Of a stretch of 64,000 nt of DNA, positions 41,073 to 49,880 are shown one piece after another. The notes beneath the pieces were generated by a model, which was not told where the DNA came from, searched no databases, and was given only the letters and a program-made list of their open reading frames with translations. The number at the start of each line of letters is the position of its first letter. Position 1 is the stretch's first letter. A program made the position numbers and the translations under genes. The stretch is from JAOTVV01 sp041602035. Lineage in GTDB: Bacteria > Gemmatimonadota > Gemmatimonadetes > Gemmatimonadales > GWC2-71-9. Location of the stretch: NCBI GenBank assembly GCA_041602035.1, contig JBFIHA010000007.1, forward strand, positions 92,710 through 156,709, given 5' to 3'.

Positions 41073-42746
41073 ATGCGGTTCCCGTTCCTCCTGCTCACCT
41101 CGCTCCTCGCCGTCACTGGGACGCTGGAGGCGCAGTTCGTGCGCGGGACCGTGCGCCACGAAACCACGGGGGTGCCGCTTGGCGGCACGTTCGTCGTGCT
41201 CTTGGACGCGGACTCACTCGAGGTCGCCCGCACGATCACCGATCCCCTGGGCCAGTTCGCGTTGGCTCCCCCCCGCGCGGGTCGGTACCGGCTCCGTACC
41301 GAGCGAATCGGGTTCCGCAGCCTGGTCTCGTCGGACATGGCACTCGATGACCGTCCCCGATCGCCCGTCGACCTCCGGATCGCACCGATCGTGATCCGAC
41401 TTGCCGCACTCATGGTCAGCGGTGAGTCGCGCGAGTGCCGCATCGTAGGCGATCAAGCGCTGGACGTCCTGTCGGTGTGGGAGGAGGCCCGCAAAGTGTT
41501 GCAGGCCGTGGCGTGGTCCGACCTCCAGGAGCAACTCGTGTACGAAGTGGAACGGTTCGAGCGCTCCTACACGCCATCACTGGCGCTGGTCCGGGAGACC
41601 CGCACCACGACGCCGTCGCGACACGTGTTGCCGTTTCGCAGCCGCTCCCCACGAGAGCTCGACGAAGGCGGCTACGTCATCATCGAGGAGGACAGCGTCG
41701 TCTACGAGGCGCCGGACGCCGAGGTGTTCTTCTCGAATCCGTTTCTTCAGCACCACTGCTTCGCGCTCGACGAGGCGATTCAGGATGGGCGTCGTGTTCT
41801 TGGGTTGCGGTTCGAGCCGGTGCGGGGTCGCACACGCCCCGACGTGAAGGGCGTGTTCTGGGTCGATGCGGAAACGGCGGCGCTGCAGCGGGTCGCGTTT
41901 ACCTACGTGAATGTGGGTGCGTGGCAGCGCGAGCGTGGGGCTGGTGGTGAGGCCGAGTTCGTCCAGCTACCCGACGGCCGGTGGATCGTGAACCGCTGGT
42001 GGATTCGTATGCCGCTCGTGGTCCAAAATCAGACCCTGAAGGGGCCGGTGTGGGACTTGGTGCAGGCGATCGCTGGCTACGAGGAGGAGGGGGGCGTGGT
42101 GCGCCGAGTCTACGCCGGCGACGGGCGCCTGCTGTACGCTCGGGACCGCACCACGGTACGTGGGACGGTGTTTGACAGCACGTCGGGGCACGGGTTGACG
42201 AACGCGTTCGTGCGGCTCGCCGGCACCGACCACGTGACCATCACGCAGGCAGACGGGAGCTACTGGCTGCCCGGTGTTTCGGAAGGCCGGTATTCCGTGA
42301 CGGTCGACCATCCGCGGGCCGCCCTCTTGGGGGTCATGCCCGAAGCAGAGGTCTCGCTGGGCAGTGGCGGAGAGGAGCGGGTGGACCTAGCCCTGCCCTC
42401 GGCCCCGACGCTGGCGCGTCGCCACTGCTCGGACCCGTCACGACGCGGAAGACTCGGGTTGCTGGTGGGGCGGGTGCGCGATGACGCGTCGGGGATGGAG
42501 GTAGCGGACGCGACGGTGCAGGTCGTCTGGCTCATTGGAGACGCGGCCGAGCCGCGCGAGCGTCGTACACAGACGCCAACGGACTCCACGGGTGCCTACC
42601 GCCTGTGCGTGCCGAGAGGGGCGCCGCTCTCGGTCGAGTTGTGGGCTGACGACCAGCTCCTGGCTGCCACACCGGCACTCGTGGGTGCGTCGGGACTACT
42701 CGTTGCCGATCTCACCATCCGCGACCCGAACCGACGACCGAACTGA
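41073..42746 (+). CDS. exported carboxypeptidase-regulatory-like domain protein
   Basis: A 557-residue secreted protein. The signal MRFPFLLLTSLLAVTGTLEAQ is followed by a CarboxypepD_reg domain (residues about 22-110: VRGTVRHETTGVPLGGTFVVL). A central unassigned domain of about 230 residues contains a conserved-looking EARKVLQAVAWSDLQEQLVYEVERFER block. A second regulatory-like Ig domain follows near residue 360 (VRGTVFDSTSGHGLTNAFVRL) and a third near 460 (GLLVGRVRDDASGMEVADAT). Proteins of this build are frequent and uncharacterised in Gemmatimonadota; the central part resembles DUF-type domains found with TonB receptors. It starts 11 bases after the NadR-like gene, so the run from 37801 to 42746 is probably one operon. 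Confidence 0.8.
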   Translation: MRFPFLLLTSLLAVTGTLEAQFVRGTVRHETTGVPLGGTFVVLLDADSLEVARTITDPLGQFALAPPRAGRYRLRTERIGFRSLVSSDMALDDRPRSPVDLRIAPIVIRLAALMVSGESRECRIVGDQALDVLSVWEEARKVLQAVAWSDLQEQLVYEVERFERSYTPSLALVRETRTTTPSRHVLPFRSRSPRELDEGGYVIIEEDSVVYEAPDAEVFFSNPFLQHHCFALDEAIQDGRRVLGLRFEPVRGRTRPDVKGVFWVDAETAALQRVAFTYVNVGAWQRERGAGGEAEFVQLPDGRWIVNRWWIRMPLVVQNQTLKGPVWDLVQAIAGYEEEGGVVRRVYAGDGRLLYARDRTTVRGTVFDSTSGHGLTNAFVRLAGTDHVTITQADGSYWLPGVSEGRYSVTVDHPRAALLGVMPEAEVSLGSGGEERVDLALPSAPTLARRHCSDPSRRGRLGLLVGRVRDDASGMEVADATVQVVWLIGDAAEPRERRTQTPTDSTGAYRLCVPRGAPLSVELWADDQLLAATPALVGASGLLVADLTIRDPNRRPN

Positions 42747-42784
42747 CGGACGCGGCCGCCGCGCGGGCCGTCGTCGGCCGTGGA

Positions 42785-43912
42785 TCACTGTGGCACCGCG
42801 ACGCCGCTTCCCGCGATCACATCCAGATACGACCGATACGCCCCGGCTTCGGCGCGTACCACGAATTCATCCATCGATTGCAGGAGTTGCACGCTCAGAT
42901 AGCCGGGGACGGCCTCTGCCGGTGTGAAGCCGAAGTTGCGGCGGAAGTAGCTCCGCAGGATCACCGAGTGCTCGTCCCTGGGCAGCTGCGCCACGTTCCG
43001 TGCAAACCGCTGGAACGTTCCATCGCGCATCAGGTACAGCTCGACGTTCGACGTGTAGAACACCGATACGGTGAGCCCCCGCTGTGCGAGGAGGTCGGCG
43101 ATCGCGGGCAGGGCGTGCTCGCCGGCGAAATCCCCCACCACAGGAATGATGCGGTCCCGCGTCTGAAGCGCCTTGACGATGTGAAACGCCGAATCCGACG
43201 CGAGGTAGCTTACCTGCCGCCCGACACCGTCCGTTTCTGCCATCAGCTCGCGAAACGTCGGGTACCCAGCTCTCGGCGGTCGCCCGTGACTTCGGAAACG
43301 CAGGTCCAGCCCTTCCCGTATGAATTGTCCGTGAAATCGGCGTATCGTCGCGACGTCGGCGTCCGAGAGCGACATACCGAACCGCCTGACCGTCGCCGTG
43401 ACGGTGTCGACGGCCTCCGAGGCCGTGGTCGTGTCCGTGCCGACCGAGTCGACGTACGCGGCGAGTGCATCCACGCTCGCGGAGGTCCACCGGTGGAGTT
43501 CGGTGGGGATCGAAGCGCCGAACAGCAGGCAGAGGTAGTCGAGCCGGGTGCGGGCCACCGCGAACAGCGCCTTGAACATCAGATGCTGCAGCAGGTTGTC
43601 GCGCCGAATGTCGACGATGAAAGCGATGTCGGGCTGCACCGCCGCGATATAGGAGAAATTCTGGTCGGGTCCCACACCGATGTATGCAGCACCGCGCACC
43701 AATCGTGCGTCCAGCTTGTCCACGACGTGCAGATAGGATCGCTCGTTCGAGATCAGGTTGTCCGTGTCGAAGTAGCCCCCTGGTTCGGAGAGGCGTTCGA
43801 CGAGCCGCGCGAACTCGGTGCCACGTGCCTGTTGCGGCCGATCGCCGCGCGCACCGGTGCCACAGGCAGCCAGGCCGGCAAGCGCAAGGACACTCACCCA
43901 CGAGGTGCGCAA
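42785..43912 (-). CDS. lipoprotein with LIC_10091-like Rossmann fold
   Basis: A 375-residue protein, apparently starting at a TTG (43912) with signal MRTSWVSVLALAGLAAC and lipobox LAAC; GTG at 43897 is an alternative that would shorten the signal. The mature part matches a widespread uncharacterised family related to Leptospira LIC_10091: GGYFDTDNLISNERSYLHVV, AYIGVGPDQNFSYIAAVQPDIAFIVDIRRDNL and HLMFKALFAVARTRLDYLCLLF in outline. The fold resembles a SAM-dependent methyltransferase (G-V-G-P-D-Q, D-I-R-R), but no methyltransferase activity is established. It is probably periplasmic. It lies opposite to the serine hydrolase gene. The family assignment is from memory and should be treated with some caution. 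Confidence 0.7.
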   Translation of the reverse strand: MRTSWVSVLALAGLAACGTGARGDRPQQARGTEFARLVERLSEPGGYFDTDNLISNERSYLHVVDKLDARLVRGAAYIGVGPDQNFSYIAAVQPDIAFIVDIRRDNLLQHLMFKALFAVARTRLDYLCLLFGASIPTELHRWTSASVDALAAYVDSVGTDTTTASEAVDTVTATVRRFGMSLSDADVATIRRFHGQFIREGLDLRFRSHGRPPRAGYPTFRELMAETDGVGRQVSYLASDSAFHIVKALQTRDRIIPVVGDFAGEHALPAIADLLAQRGLTVSVFYTSNVELYLMRDGTFQRFARNVAQLPRDEHSVILRSYFRRNFGFTPAEAVPGYLSVQLLQSMDEFVVRAEAGAYRSYLDVIAGSGVAVPQ

Positions 43913-44139
43913 TCGTCGGCGGGGAGAGAGGAGACGGGAGTGAATGGCGAAGCTCCAGCGAGAGGGTCGCGACGGTCCGTCAGTCTAGGACTCCGGCCGC
44001 GCCTCGGCAAGGCATCCGGATCGTGGCAGTCGGGCGACCCTTGCCGCCACCTGGCCCGACGTGGAGTATCGGAGGGCCGATCGCGGGCGACGTCGGCCGC
44101 AGCGCTGGGATGAGGACGATCACGTCGTGGAGGATGCCC

Positions 44140-45726
44140 ATGTCTCGATACCTTGCGGTGGTGCTCCGTTCCCTTCGGGTAACGACACCCACCGGCCTCG
44201 GACGATGCCTCGTGCTGCTGCTCGCTGGCGTGCTGCCAGCCGTCGCGGCGGCGCAGGACGTCGACCTCGCAGCCCTCGACCGCTATATCGCGGACGCCGG
44301 ACGGGACTGGCAGGTTCCTGGATTCGCGGTCGCGATCGTCAAGGACGACTCGGTAGTCTTGGCGACCGGGTATGGCGTGCGCGAGCTGGGCAAGACCGAT
44401 CCGGTGGACGAACATACGCTGTTTGCCATTGCCTCCAACACGAAAGCCTTTACGGCAGCGGCGCTTGCCAAGCTGGTCGATGAGCGGCGGATCGCGTGGG
44501 ACGACCATGTCACCGACTACCTGCCCTACTTCCAGCTCTATTCCCCGTACGTGACGGCGGAGATGCGGGTTCGCGACCTCCTCTCCCATCGGAGTGGACT
44601 CGGTACCTATAGCGGTGATCTCCTGTGGTACGGCACCTCGTACTCCCGCGAGGAGGTGCTGCGACGCGCCCGATACCTGAACCCGGCGGGCGCGTTCCGT
44701 GCGGATTACGGCTACTCCAATCTCATGTTCCTCGCCGCCGGCGAGATCGTGCCCGCCGTGACAGGCCGCAGCTGGGACGAGTACATCGAGTCGGAGTTCT
44801 TCGCGCCCCTTGGGATGGTCCGGTCCGTCACGTCGGTCGACAGCCTGACCCACCGCACCAACGTGGCCACGCCTCACGGGGAGCAGCGCGGACGCCTCCA
44901 GACCTTTCCGTGGTACGGCTGGGACAACGTTGGTCCCGCGGCGAGTATCGTCTCGAGTGCGAGCGAGATGGCCCGATGGCTGCGCCTACAACTCCGTCGG
45001 GGCACGGTGGACGGCAGGACGTACTTCAGTGAGGAGGCCGCACGCACGATGTGGACGCCGCACATGTCGTTTACCGTGAGCCGCTCGGCTGAAGAGCGGT
45101 ATCCATCCACGCACTTTCGCGGATACGGCCTGGGGTGGGGGCTCATGGACTACCTGGGACGCAAGGTGGTGAGCCATGGGGGTGCGTACGACGGGATGTA
45201 TTCGCGGGTGGTGCTGGTGCCCGAGGAGCAGCTCGGCATCGTCGTGCTCACCAACTCCATGACGAGCCTGCCGACGGCCGTGGCCTATCGAATCCTGGAT
45301 GCCTACCTCGGTGGGGCAGAGCGCGATTGGAGCGACGTGTTTTTACGCGACGCGGAGCGGGATCGGCAACGCTGGGCCGCCCGCTGGGGAGCGTGGGACG
45401 ACGCGCGCCTCCCCAACACGAGCCCGTCGCTGCCGTTGGATCGCTACTCGGGGACGTATGGGGGGCCGCTCTACGGGGACGCCGTCGTGGCGGTAGAAGG
45501 GGGCAGTTTGGTCGTCCGGTTCGTTCCGAATCCCGATCTCGTGGGCGACCTCACCCATTGGCACCACGACACGTTTCAGATCAGCTGGCGACGCGAGTTC
45601 CCGTGGTTCGGTCGGGGCTGGGTGCAGTTCGTGATCGATCGGACCGGCGAGGTCGTGGAAATGCAGGTGGACGTCCCCAACGAGGACTTCTGGTTCACGG
45701 AGCTGGAGTTCACGAAGCGACCGTAA
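44140..45726 (+). CDS. class C beta-lactamase-fold serine hydrolase
   Basis: A 528-residue exported hydrolase. The ATG at 44140 lies 6 bases after GGAGG; the frame is open about 450 bases further upstream, but only over the antisense of the neighbour. Signal CLVLLLAGVLPAVAAAQ. The catalytic motifs are S99-N-T-K102 (IASNTKAFT), Y-S-N in DYGYSNLMFLAAGE, and H-G-G in VSHGGAYDGMYS. A C-terminal domain of about 120 residues (LDRYSGTYGGPLYGD ... FWFTELEF) is of the DUF3471 type often fused to these enzymes. The family contains esterases, D-aminopeptidases and penicillin-binding proteins; true beta-lactamase activity should not be assumed. Confidence 0.9.
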   Translation: MSRYLAVVLRSLRVTTPTGLGRCLVLLLAGVLPAVAAAQDVDLAALDRYIADAGRDWQVPGFAVAIVKDDSVVLATGYGVRELGKTDPVDEHTLFAIASNTKAFTAAALAKLVDERRIAWDDHVTDYLPYFQLYSPYVTAEMRVRDLLSHRSGLGTYSGDLLWYGTSYSREEVLRRARYLNPAGAFRADYGYSNLMFLAAGEIVPAVTGRSWDEYIESEFFAPLGMVRSVTSVDSLTHRTNVATPHGEQRGRLQTFPWYGWDNVGPAASIVSSASEMARWLRLQLRRGTVDGRTYFSEEAARTMWTPHMSFTVSRSAEERYPSTHFRGYGLGWGLMDYLGRKVVSHGGAYDGMYSRVVLVPEEQLGIVVLTNSMTSLPTAVAYRILDAYLGGAERDWSDVFLRDAERDRQRWAARWGAWDDARLPNTSPSLPLDRYSGTYGGPLYGDAVVAVEGGSLVVRFVPNPDLVGDLTHWHHDTFQISWRREFPWFGRGWVQFVIDRTGEVVEMQVDVPNEDFWFTELEFTKRP

Positions 45727-45731
45727 GACCG

Positions 45732-45905
45732 TCAGAAGTCTCGCTTCTTCATCTCCGAGAAGAGCTTCTGTGAGCCGTCGTCCTCCTCTGGCTCGTCGGG
45801 CAGCGTGTCGTCGAATCTGCGTCGCCTCTTCGCCTTGGTCTTGGCGACCTTCGCGGCATTCCGCCTCGCCAGCGCCTCCAGTTTCTTGTCGTCGCTCTTC
45901 GACAT
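45732..45905 (-). CDS. small highly charged protein
   Basis: The most probable start is the ATG at 45905 (GGAG at 9 bases), giving 57 residues: MSKSDDKKLEALARRNAAKV, a strongly basic helix (KTKAKRRRRFDD), then an acidic stretch (LPDEPEEDD) and a basic end (SEMKKRDF). ATGs at 45911 and 45920 in the same frame are possible too. Its stop is only 3 bases beyond that of the convergent serine hydrolase gene. It resembles small nucleic-acid-binding proteins in composition only; there is no recognised family. Gene status is moderate: composition and ribosome-binding site favour it. Confidence 0.5.
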   Translation of the reverse strand: MSKSDDKKLEALARRNAAKVAKTKAKRRRRFDDTLPDEPEEDDGSQKLFSEMKKRDF

Positions 45906-46129
45906 GCGCATCGGCTCCATCTCACGGTACTGACCACTAGGGACGCCCGTCCCACTGCAAGCTGGCGGGCGGCTGCGCGGGACGCAAGGCGCCACGGCGC
46001 CCCCAGGCGGCGTCGTTCCTGGGAGCCGGGTTGCCTGGGGTCACCTCGCTCTCCATACTTGCTTCGGAGACGACGACGTGCCGTGCCGATCGGGCCCCCC
46101 CGCCCCATCGCTCGACGAACCGTGACACC

Positions 46130-48568
46130 ATGACCGACTTCCTGCAGACCCTCCAGGCTGCGCTCCCCGAGCGCTATACGCTCGTGCGTGAGCTGGGTCG
46201 CGGCGGCATGGCCACCGTGTTCTTGGCGCGCGAGCGACACCCCAACCGCCAGGTCGCGATCAAGGTGCTGCAAACGGGGATCACCCTGCAGCTGGGACGG
46301 GAGCGATTCCTGCGCGAGATCGATCTCCTGTCCAATCTGACGCATCCGCACATCGTGCCGATATTCGCCGCCGGTGAAGCCGACGGTTTGCTGTACTACG
46401 TGATGCCGTTCGTCGAAGGGGAGACGCTGCGGCAGCGGTTGGCGCGGGACGGAACATTGCCGCTGTCGACGGCGCTTCGGATCACCGCAGAGGTGGCGGA
46501 GGCCCTCGAGCACGCGCACCGCCGCAACGTCGTCCATCGCGACGTCAAGCCGGAAAACATCCTGCTGCACGACGGCTACGCGCTCGTGACGGATTTCGGC
46601 GTGGCACGCGCCATCTCGGAGGCCGGTCCGGATCTCATCACCGAGTCGGGGATTGCCGTCGGCACGCCGGCGTACATGAGTCCCGAGCAGGCGTCCGGCG
46701 TGCGGGACATCGATGGCCGCACGGACATCTACGCCTTGGGCTGCGTGCTGTACGAGATGCTCACGGGGGAACCGCCGTTCGGCAAGGGGACAGCACACGA
46801 GGTCCTGGCCCGCCATGTCACGGAACCGGCACTGCCGATCCGGGTGCACGCGCCTGGTGTCCCCGTCGAGATCGAGGACGCCCTGCAGAAGGCGCTGGCC
46901 AAGCGCCCCCCCGACCGGTTCCAGTCAGCGACGGAACTGGCGGAGCTGCTGACCGTGTTGCGGAGCAGCCTGTCATCGGCATCCATCATGCTGCTCCCGA
47001 TCGGCGGCCGGTTCGCGTCACGCCTCGCGCGCGGTGGGTGGCGTACGGTTGCCGGGGGGGTGCTCGCGGCCGTGCTCGTCATTGGCGGCACGTGGCAACT
47101 GTCGCGGCGGTCGGGCGTGTTCCTCCCCGTGGATCGAGGCACGTATGTCGACTCGGTGTCGGTGATGCCACCGGAGAACCTCACCGGCGATCCAATGCTG
47201 GATCGGCTCGGCGATGCCCTGACCTACGACGTGATCAGTGGGCTCAACAGGATTTCCGAGCTCAAGGCCTCCGCCTATGTGTCGGTCCGCGCCCAGGAGC
47301 GGGAATCGCTGCAGCTCCGCGAGCTGGCGCGACAGCTCGGGGTGCGCCTGGTGCTGGTGCCACACTTCCGGCGTGTGGGTGGTCGTCTCCGGCTCGAGGC
47401 CGAGCTCGTCGAAGCGGAATCGGGACGCCTCGTCGGGAGCCGGTCGTGGTGGATTGTGACGCGGAACGAAGCAGAGTTGCTGGGCGAGTTGGGCTCGGGC
47501 ATGGTCGATCTCATCACCAGTAGTGTCGGACTCGGTGCGCGTCCGCAGCTCGCGATTCGGACGGGGCCGGCCCAGGAGCAGTATCTCCTCGGCAAGCATT
47601 GGCTGGGGCGCCGGACACCGTCGGGAGTGCGGCGGTCGATCGCCCACTTCCAGAACGCGATCCGGCTCGATTCGACGTCGGCCCCGGCATTCGAAGGATT
47701 GTCCAGTGCCTACATGTTGGCACTCTTCTATCGGTACGACATCGGCCTCGACGGCTACGACATTGCGGGTCGCGCCCTCGCCGCCGCCGAACGCGCCGTC
47801 CGCCTGGATCCCACCTATGCGCCAGCCTACGCCGCCCGAGGATACGTGACCAGTCGCGCCTTCGGCTCGACACGCGACGCCGCGCGTGACTTTCGCCGCG
47901 CCCTCGAGCTCGAGCCGAACTCAGCGCAGTCGGTCGGGTGGTCGGGCGCCGTGTTGCTGGAGCAGGGCAGGGAAGACGAGGCACTCCTGGCCAGTCGCCG
48001 CGCCATCGATCTGGACCCGCTCTCGCCGGCGCGACGGCTGAGTCTCGCCTACGCCGCATTCCCCTTGGGACAGTACGAGGTGGTCATCGAGGAAGCGCGC
48101 CGGGCGACCGAGCTGGAGCCCGAGCTCACGACCTCGCGGGCGTTGGAGGGCCGGGCCCTGCTGTTGAGCGGGCGAGCCCAGGAGTGCGTGACGCTGGAGC
48201 TTGGCCCACACGAAGGCGTGCGGGCGGCATGTCTGTGGTCACTGGGCCGCCGTGGGGAGGCCCAAGCGATCGTCGATTCGCTCACGCGTTTCGTGCGCGC
48301 GGGGCGCGCCGACTCGGTGTACACCGACGTGGTGCGAGTGGAAGACCTCGCCTGCTACTATGCTTGGGCCGGTGAGCGGGAGCGCGCTCTTGAATGGCTT
48401 GCGGAGGCCTACCGGCTCTCACCCATCGGGGTCGACCATCGCGTACTGCAGTCCGCGCTGTTCGACCGTCTGCGCCGGGAACCCGCGGCGAAGGAGCGCA
48501 TCGAGCAACTCACCGGCGAGATTTGGCCCAGGGTGCGGGCGGGCGCTGTCCGGTCGAGACTCCCCTAG
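46130..48568 (+). CDS. membrane-anchored Ser/Thr protein kinase with C-terminal TPR region
   Basis: An 812-residue receptor-type kinase (start chosen at MTDFLQTLQAALPERY, directly before the kinase fold). The Hanks-type domain spans about residues 15-280: the glycine loop GRGGMATVF, Lys45 in VAIKVL, the catalytic loop HRDVKPEN with Asp138, DFGVARA, and the activation/P+1 segment GTPAYMSPEQASG. A membrane helix near 300-320 (TVAGGVLAAVLVIGG) precedes a FlgO/adenylate-cyclase-associated-like domain (DSVSVMPPENLTGDPMLDRL) and TPR repeats (AAERAVRLDPTYAPAYAARG and so on). This architecture is a common expansion in Gemmatimonadota and Acidobacteriota. Substrates are unknown, and no phosphatase partner is adjacent. 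Confidence 0.92.
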   Translation: MTDFLQTLQAALPERYTLVRELGRGGMATVFLARERHPNRQVAIKVLQTGITLQLGRERFLREIDLLSNLTHPHIVPIFAAGEADGLLYYVMPFVEGETLRQRLARDGTLPLSTALRITAEVAEALEHAHRRNVVHRDVKPENILLHDGYALVTDFGVARAISEAGPDLITESGIAVGTPAYMSPEQASGVRDIDGRTDIYALGCVLYEMLTGEPPFGKGTAHEVLARHVTEPALPIRVHAPGVPVEIEDALQKALAKRPPDRFQSATELAELLTVLRSSLSSASIMLLPIGGRFASRLARGGWRTVAGGVLAAVLVIGGTWQLSRRSGVFLPVDRGTYVDSVSVMPPENLTGDPMLDRLGDALTYDVISGLNRISELKASAYVSVRAQERESLQLRELARQLGVRLVLVPHFRRVGGRLRLEAELVEAESGRLVGSRSWWIVTRNEAELLGELGSGMVDLITSSVGLGARPQLAIRTGPAQEQYLLGKHWLGRRTPSGVRRSIAHFQNAIRLDSTSAPAFEGLSSAYMLALFYRYDIGLDGYDIAGRALAAAERAVRLDPTYAPAYAARGYVTSRAFGSTRDAARDFRRALELEPNSAQSVGWSGAVLLEQGREDEALLASRRAIDLDPLSPARRLSLAYAAFPLGQYEVVIEEARRATELEPELTTSRALEGRALLLSGRAQECVTLELGPHEGVRAACLWSLGRRGEAQAIVDSLTRFVRAGRADSVYTDVVRVEDLACYYAWAGERERALEWLAEAYRLSPIGVDHRVLQSALFDRLRREPAAKERIEQLTGEIWPRVRAGAVRSRLP

Positions 48569-48740
48569 CCTCACGCTACGCCTGCGTCAGGCAGTGGGCG
48601 GCCCTACCTCGAGACAAGGTGCTCACGCGAGAGCGGTGGGCGCAGCCCTGACACCCGATTATCTTGCTCGGGCTTCTGATCTGCCAATACCCTGTGCGGG
48701 GCATCCCGCGCAGGTCAACGCGAAATCGAGTGTGGGACCG

Positions 48741-49628
48741 ATGTTCAGACCAACCGTTCAATTGACCACTCTCACCACGGCACTGCTGATCGGGGTCGGG
48801 CAAAGCGTAGCGGCACAGGACGCCGCGGTCGGTGCCATCGTGATCGCACACGGTGGTAGTGCGGGATGGAATGCCCTGGTGCGTGAGGCGGCGATGGACG
48901 CGCGGACCGGCGGACCCATCGAGCTGAGCTTCCTCATGGGGCCCGAAGCATCGACACATCGGTTCCAGGATGCCGCACGACGGCTGGTCGAGCGTGGTGC
49001 GCAGAAGATCGTAGTCGTTCCCGTGTTGGTGTCGAGCCACAGCGGTCACTTTGAACAGATTCGCTACCTGGTCGGCGCCACGGACAGCCTGTCGGACATG
49101 ATGCACCACCACTTGCACATGGCGGGGATCGAGCGGGCACGAGTGAACGTGCCCATCGCCCTGGCCCCGGCAATCGATGGCGATCCGGCCGTCGTGCCGG
49201 TACTCGCCGCGCGCGCGCTCGCGCTGGCGACGGAGCCGACGAATCAGGCGCTCTTCATCGTGGGCCACGGTCCGAGCACGCCGGACGAGTACGCCATCTG
49301 GATGCGGCAGGTCCGGAACCTTGCCGATTCGGTGCAGGCAGCGACCGGGTTTGCGGACGTGAAAGCCGGCCTGTTATGGGACGACTCACCGCCGCCGGTC
49401 CGAGCGGAGGCCGTGCTTAGGATTCGTGACCTCATCGCCCTCCAACACCGAGCCACTCGTCGGTCAGTCGTCGTCGTACCCCTACTCATCTCTCGCGGGC
49501 GGGTGAGCGACGAGAAGATTCCCGCCGATCTCGCGGGACTCGATATCGCCTATAGTGGGGAAGGTCTGCTCCCACACGCGGCGGTGTCGCGGTGGATCGA
49601 GAAACGGGTGGCGGAGACGAGACGCTAG
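48741..49628 (+). CDS. exported CbiX/sirohydrochlorin-chelatase-like protein
   Basis: A 295-residue protein starting at the ATG at 48741. It has a signal peptide (LTTALLIGVGQSVAAQ), unlike normal CbiX/SirB, which are cytoplasmic. The mature part has two CbiX-type halves: GAIVIAHGGSAGWN ... IVVVPVLVSSHSGHFEQIRY, and ALFIVGHGPSTPDEYAIW ... VVVVPLLISRGRVSDEKI. The first half keeps the metal-site His residues (HGG and SHSGH); the second keeps HG but has SRGR where a His is expected. It may bind or insert a divalent metal in the periplasm, or be a binding protein derived from a chelatase. No tetrapyrrole genes are nearby. Confidence 0.82.
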   Translation: MFRPTVQLTTLTTALLIGVGQSVAAQDAAVGAIVIAHGGSAGWNALVREAAMDARTGGPIELSFLMGPEASTHRFQDAARRLVERGAQKIVVVPVLVSSHSGHFEQIRYLVGATDSLSDMMHHHLHMAGIERARVNVPIALAPAIDGDPAVVPVLAARALALATEPTNQALFIVGHGPSTPDEYAIWMRQVRNLADSVQAATGFADVKAGLLWDDSPPPVRAEAVLRIRDLIALQHRATRRSVVVVPLLISRGRVSDEKIPADLAGLDIAYSGEGLLPHAAVSRWIEKRVAETRR

Positions 49629-49880
49629 TTCTCCCTCCCACCCTCCAGAGGATCACGCTCAGACACAGCGTTCCCACCCCTCGCTCGTCACCCGAGCGGT
49701 AAGTGTACGCCTCCGTTGTGGCGGTCTGGCCGGGTCTGCTCAGTGACATGAGACTAAATCGAAAGGGGAGTTACGCTCTTTGGTCGGTTCCGGAGATCGC
49801 TTGACGCTGGCTTGACGCGGGCACCGAAGCGTGGGCACTGGCTTCGTGCCGGATCCTTCTCCCCATGCAAGGAGGTGCCC
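49629..49880. other. 250-bp gap without a recognised gene
   Basis: Two TTGACGC words at about 49801 and 49811 lie 70-80 bases before the next start and may belong to its promoter; no -10 could be chosen confidently. Confidence 0.3.

Noticed and set aside
42878..44113. 411-residue plus-strand open frame
   Set aside because: Antisense to the LIC_10091-like lipoprotein; the lipobox and family wording are on the minus strand.
45749..46849. 366-residue minus-strand open frame
   Set aside because: Antisense to the kinase domain, whose catalytic motifs are all on the plus strand.
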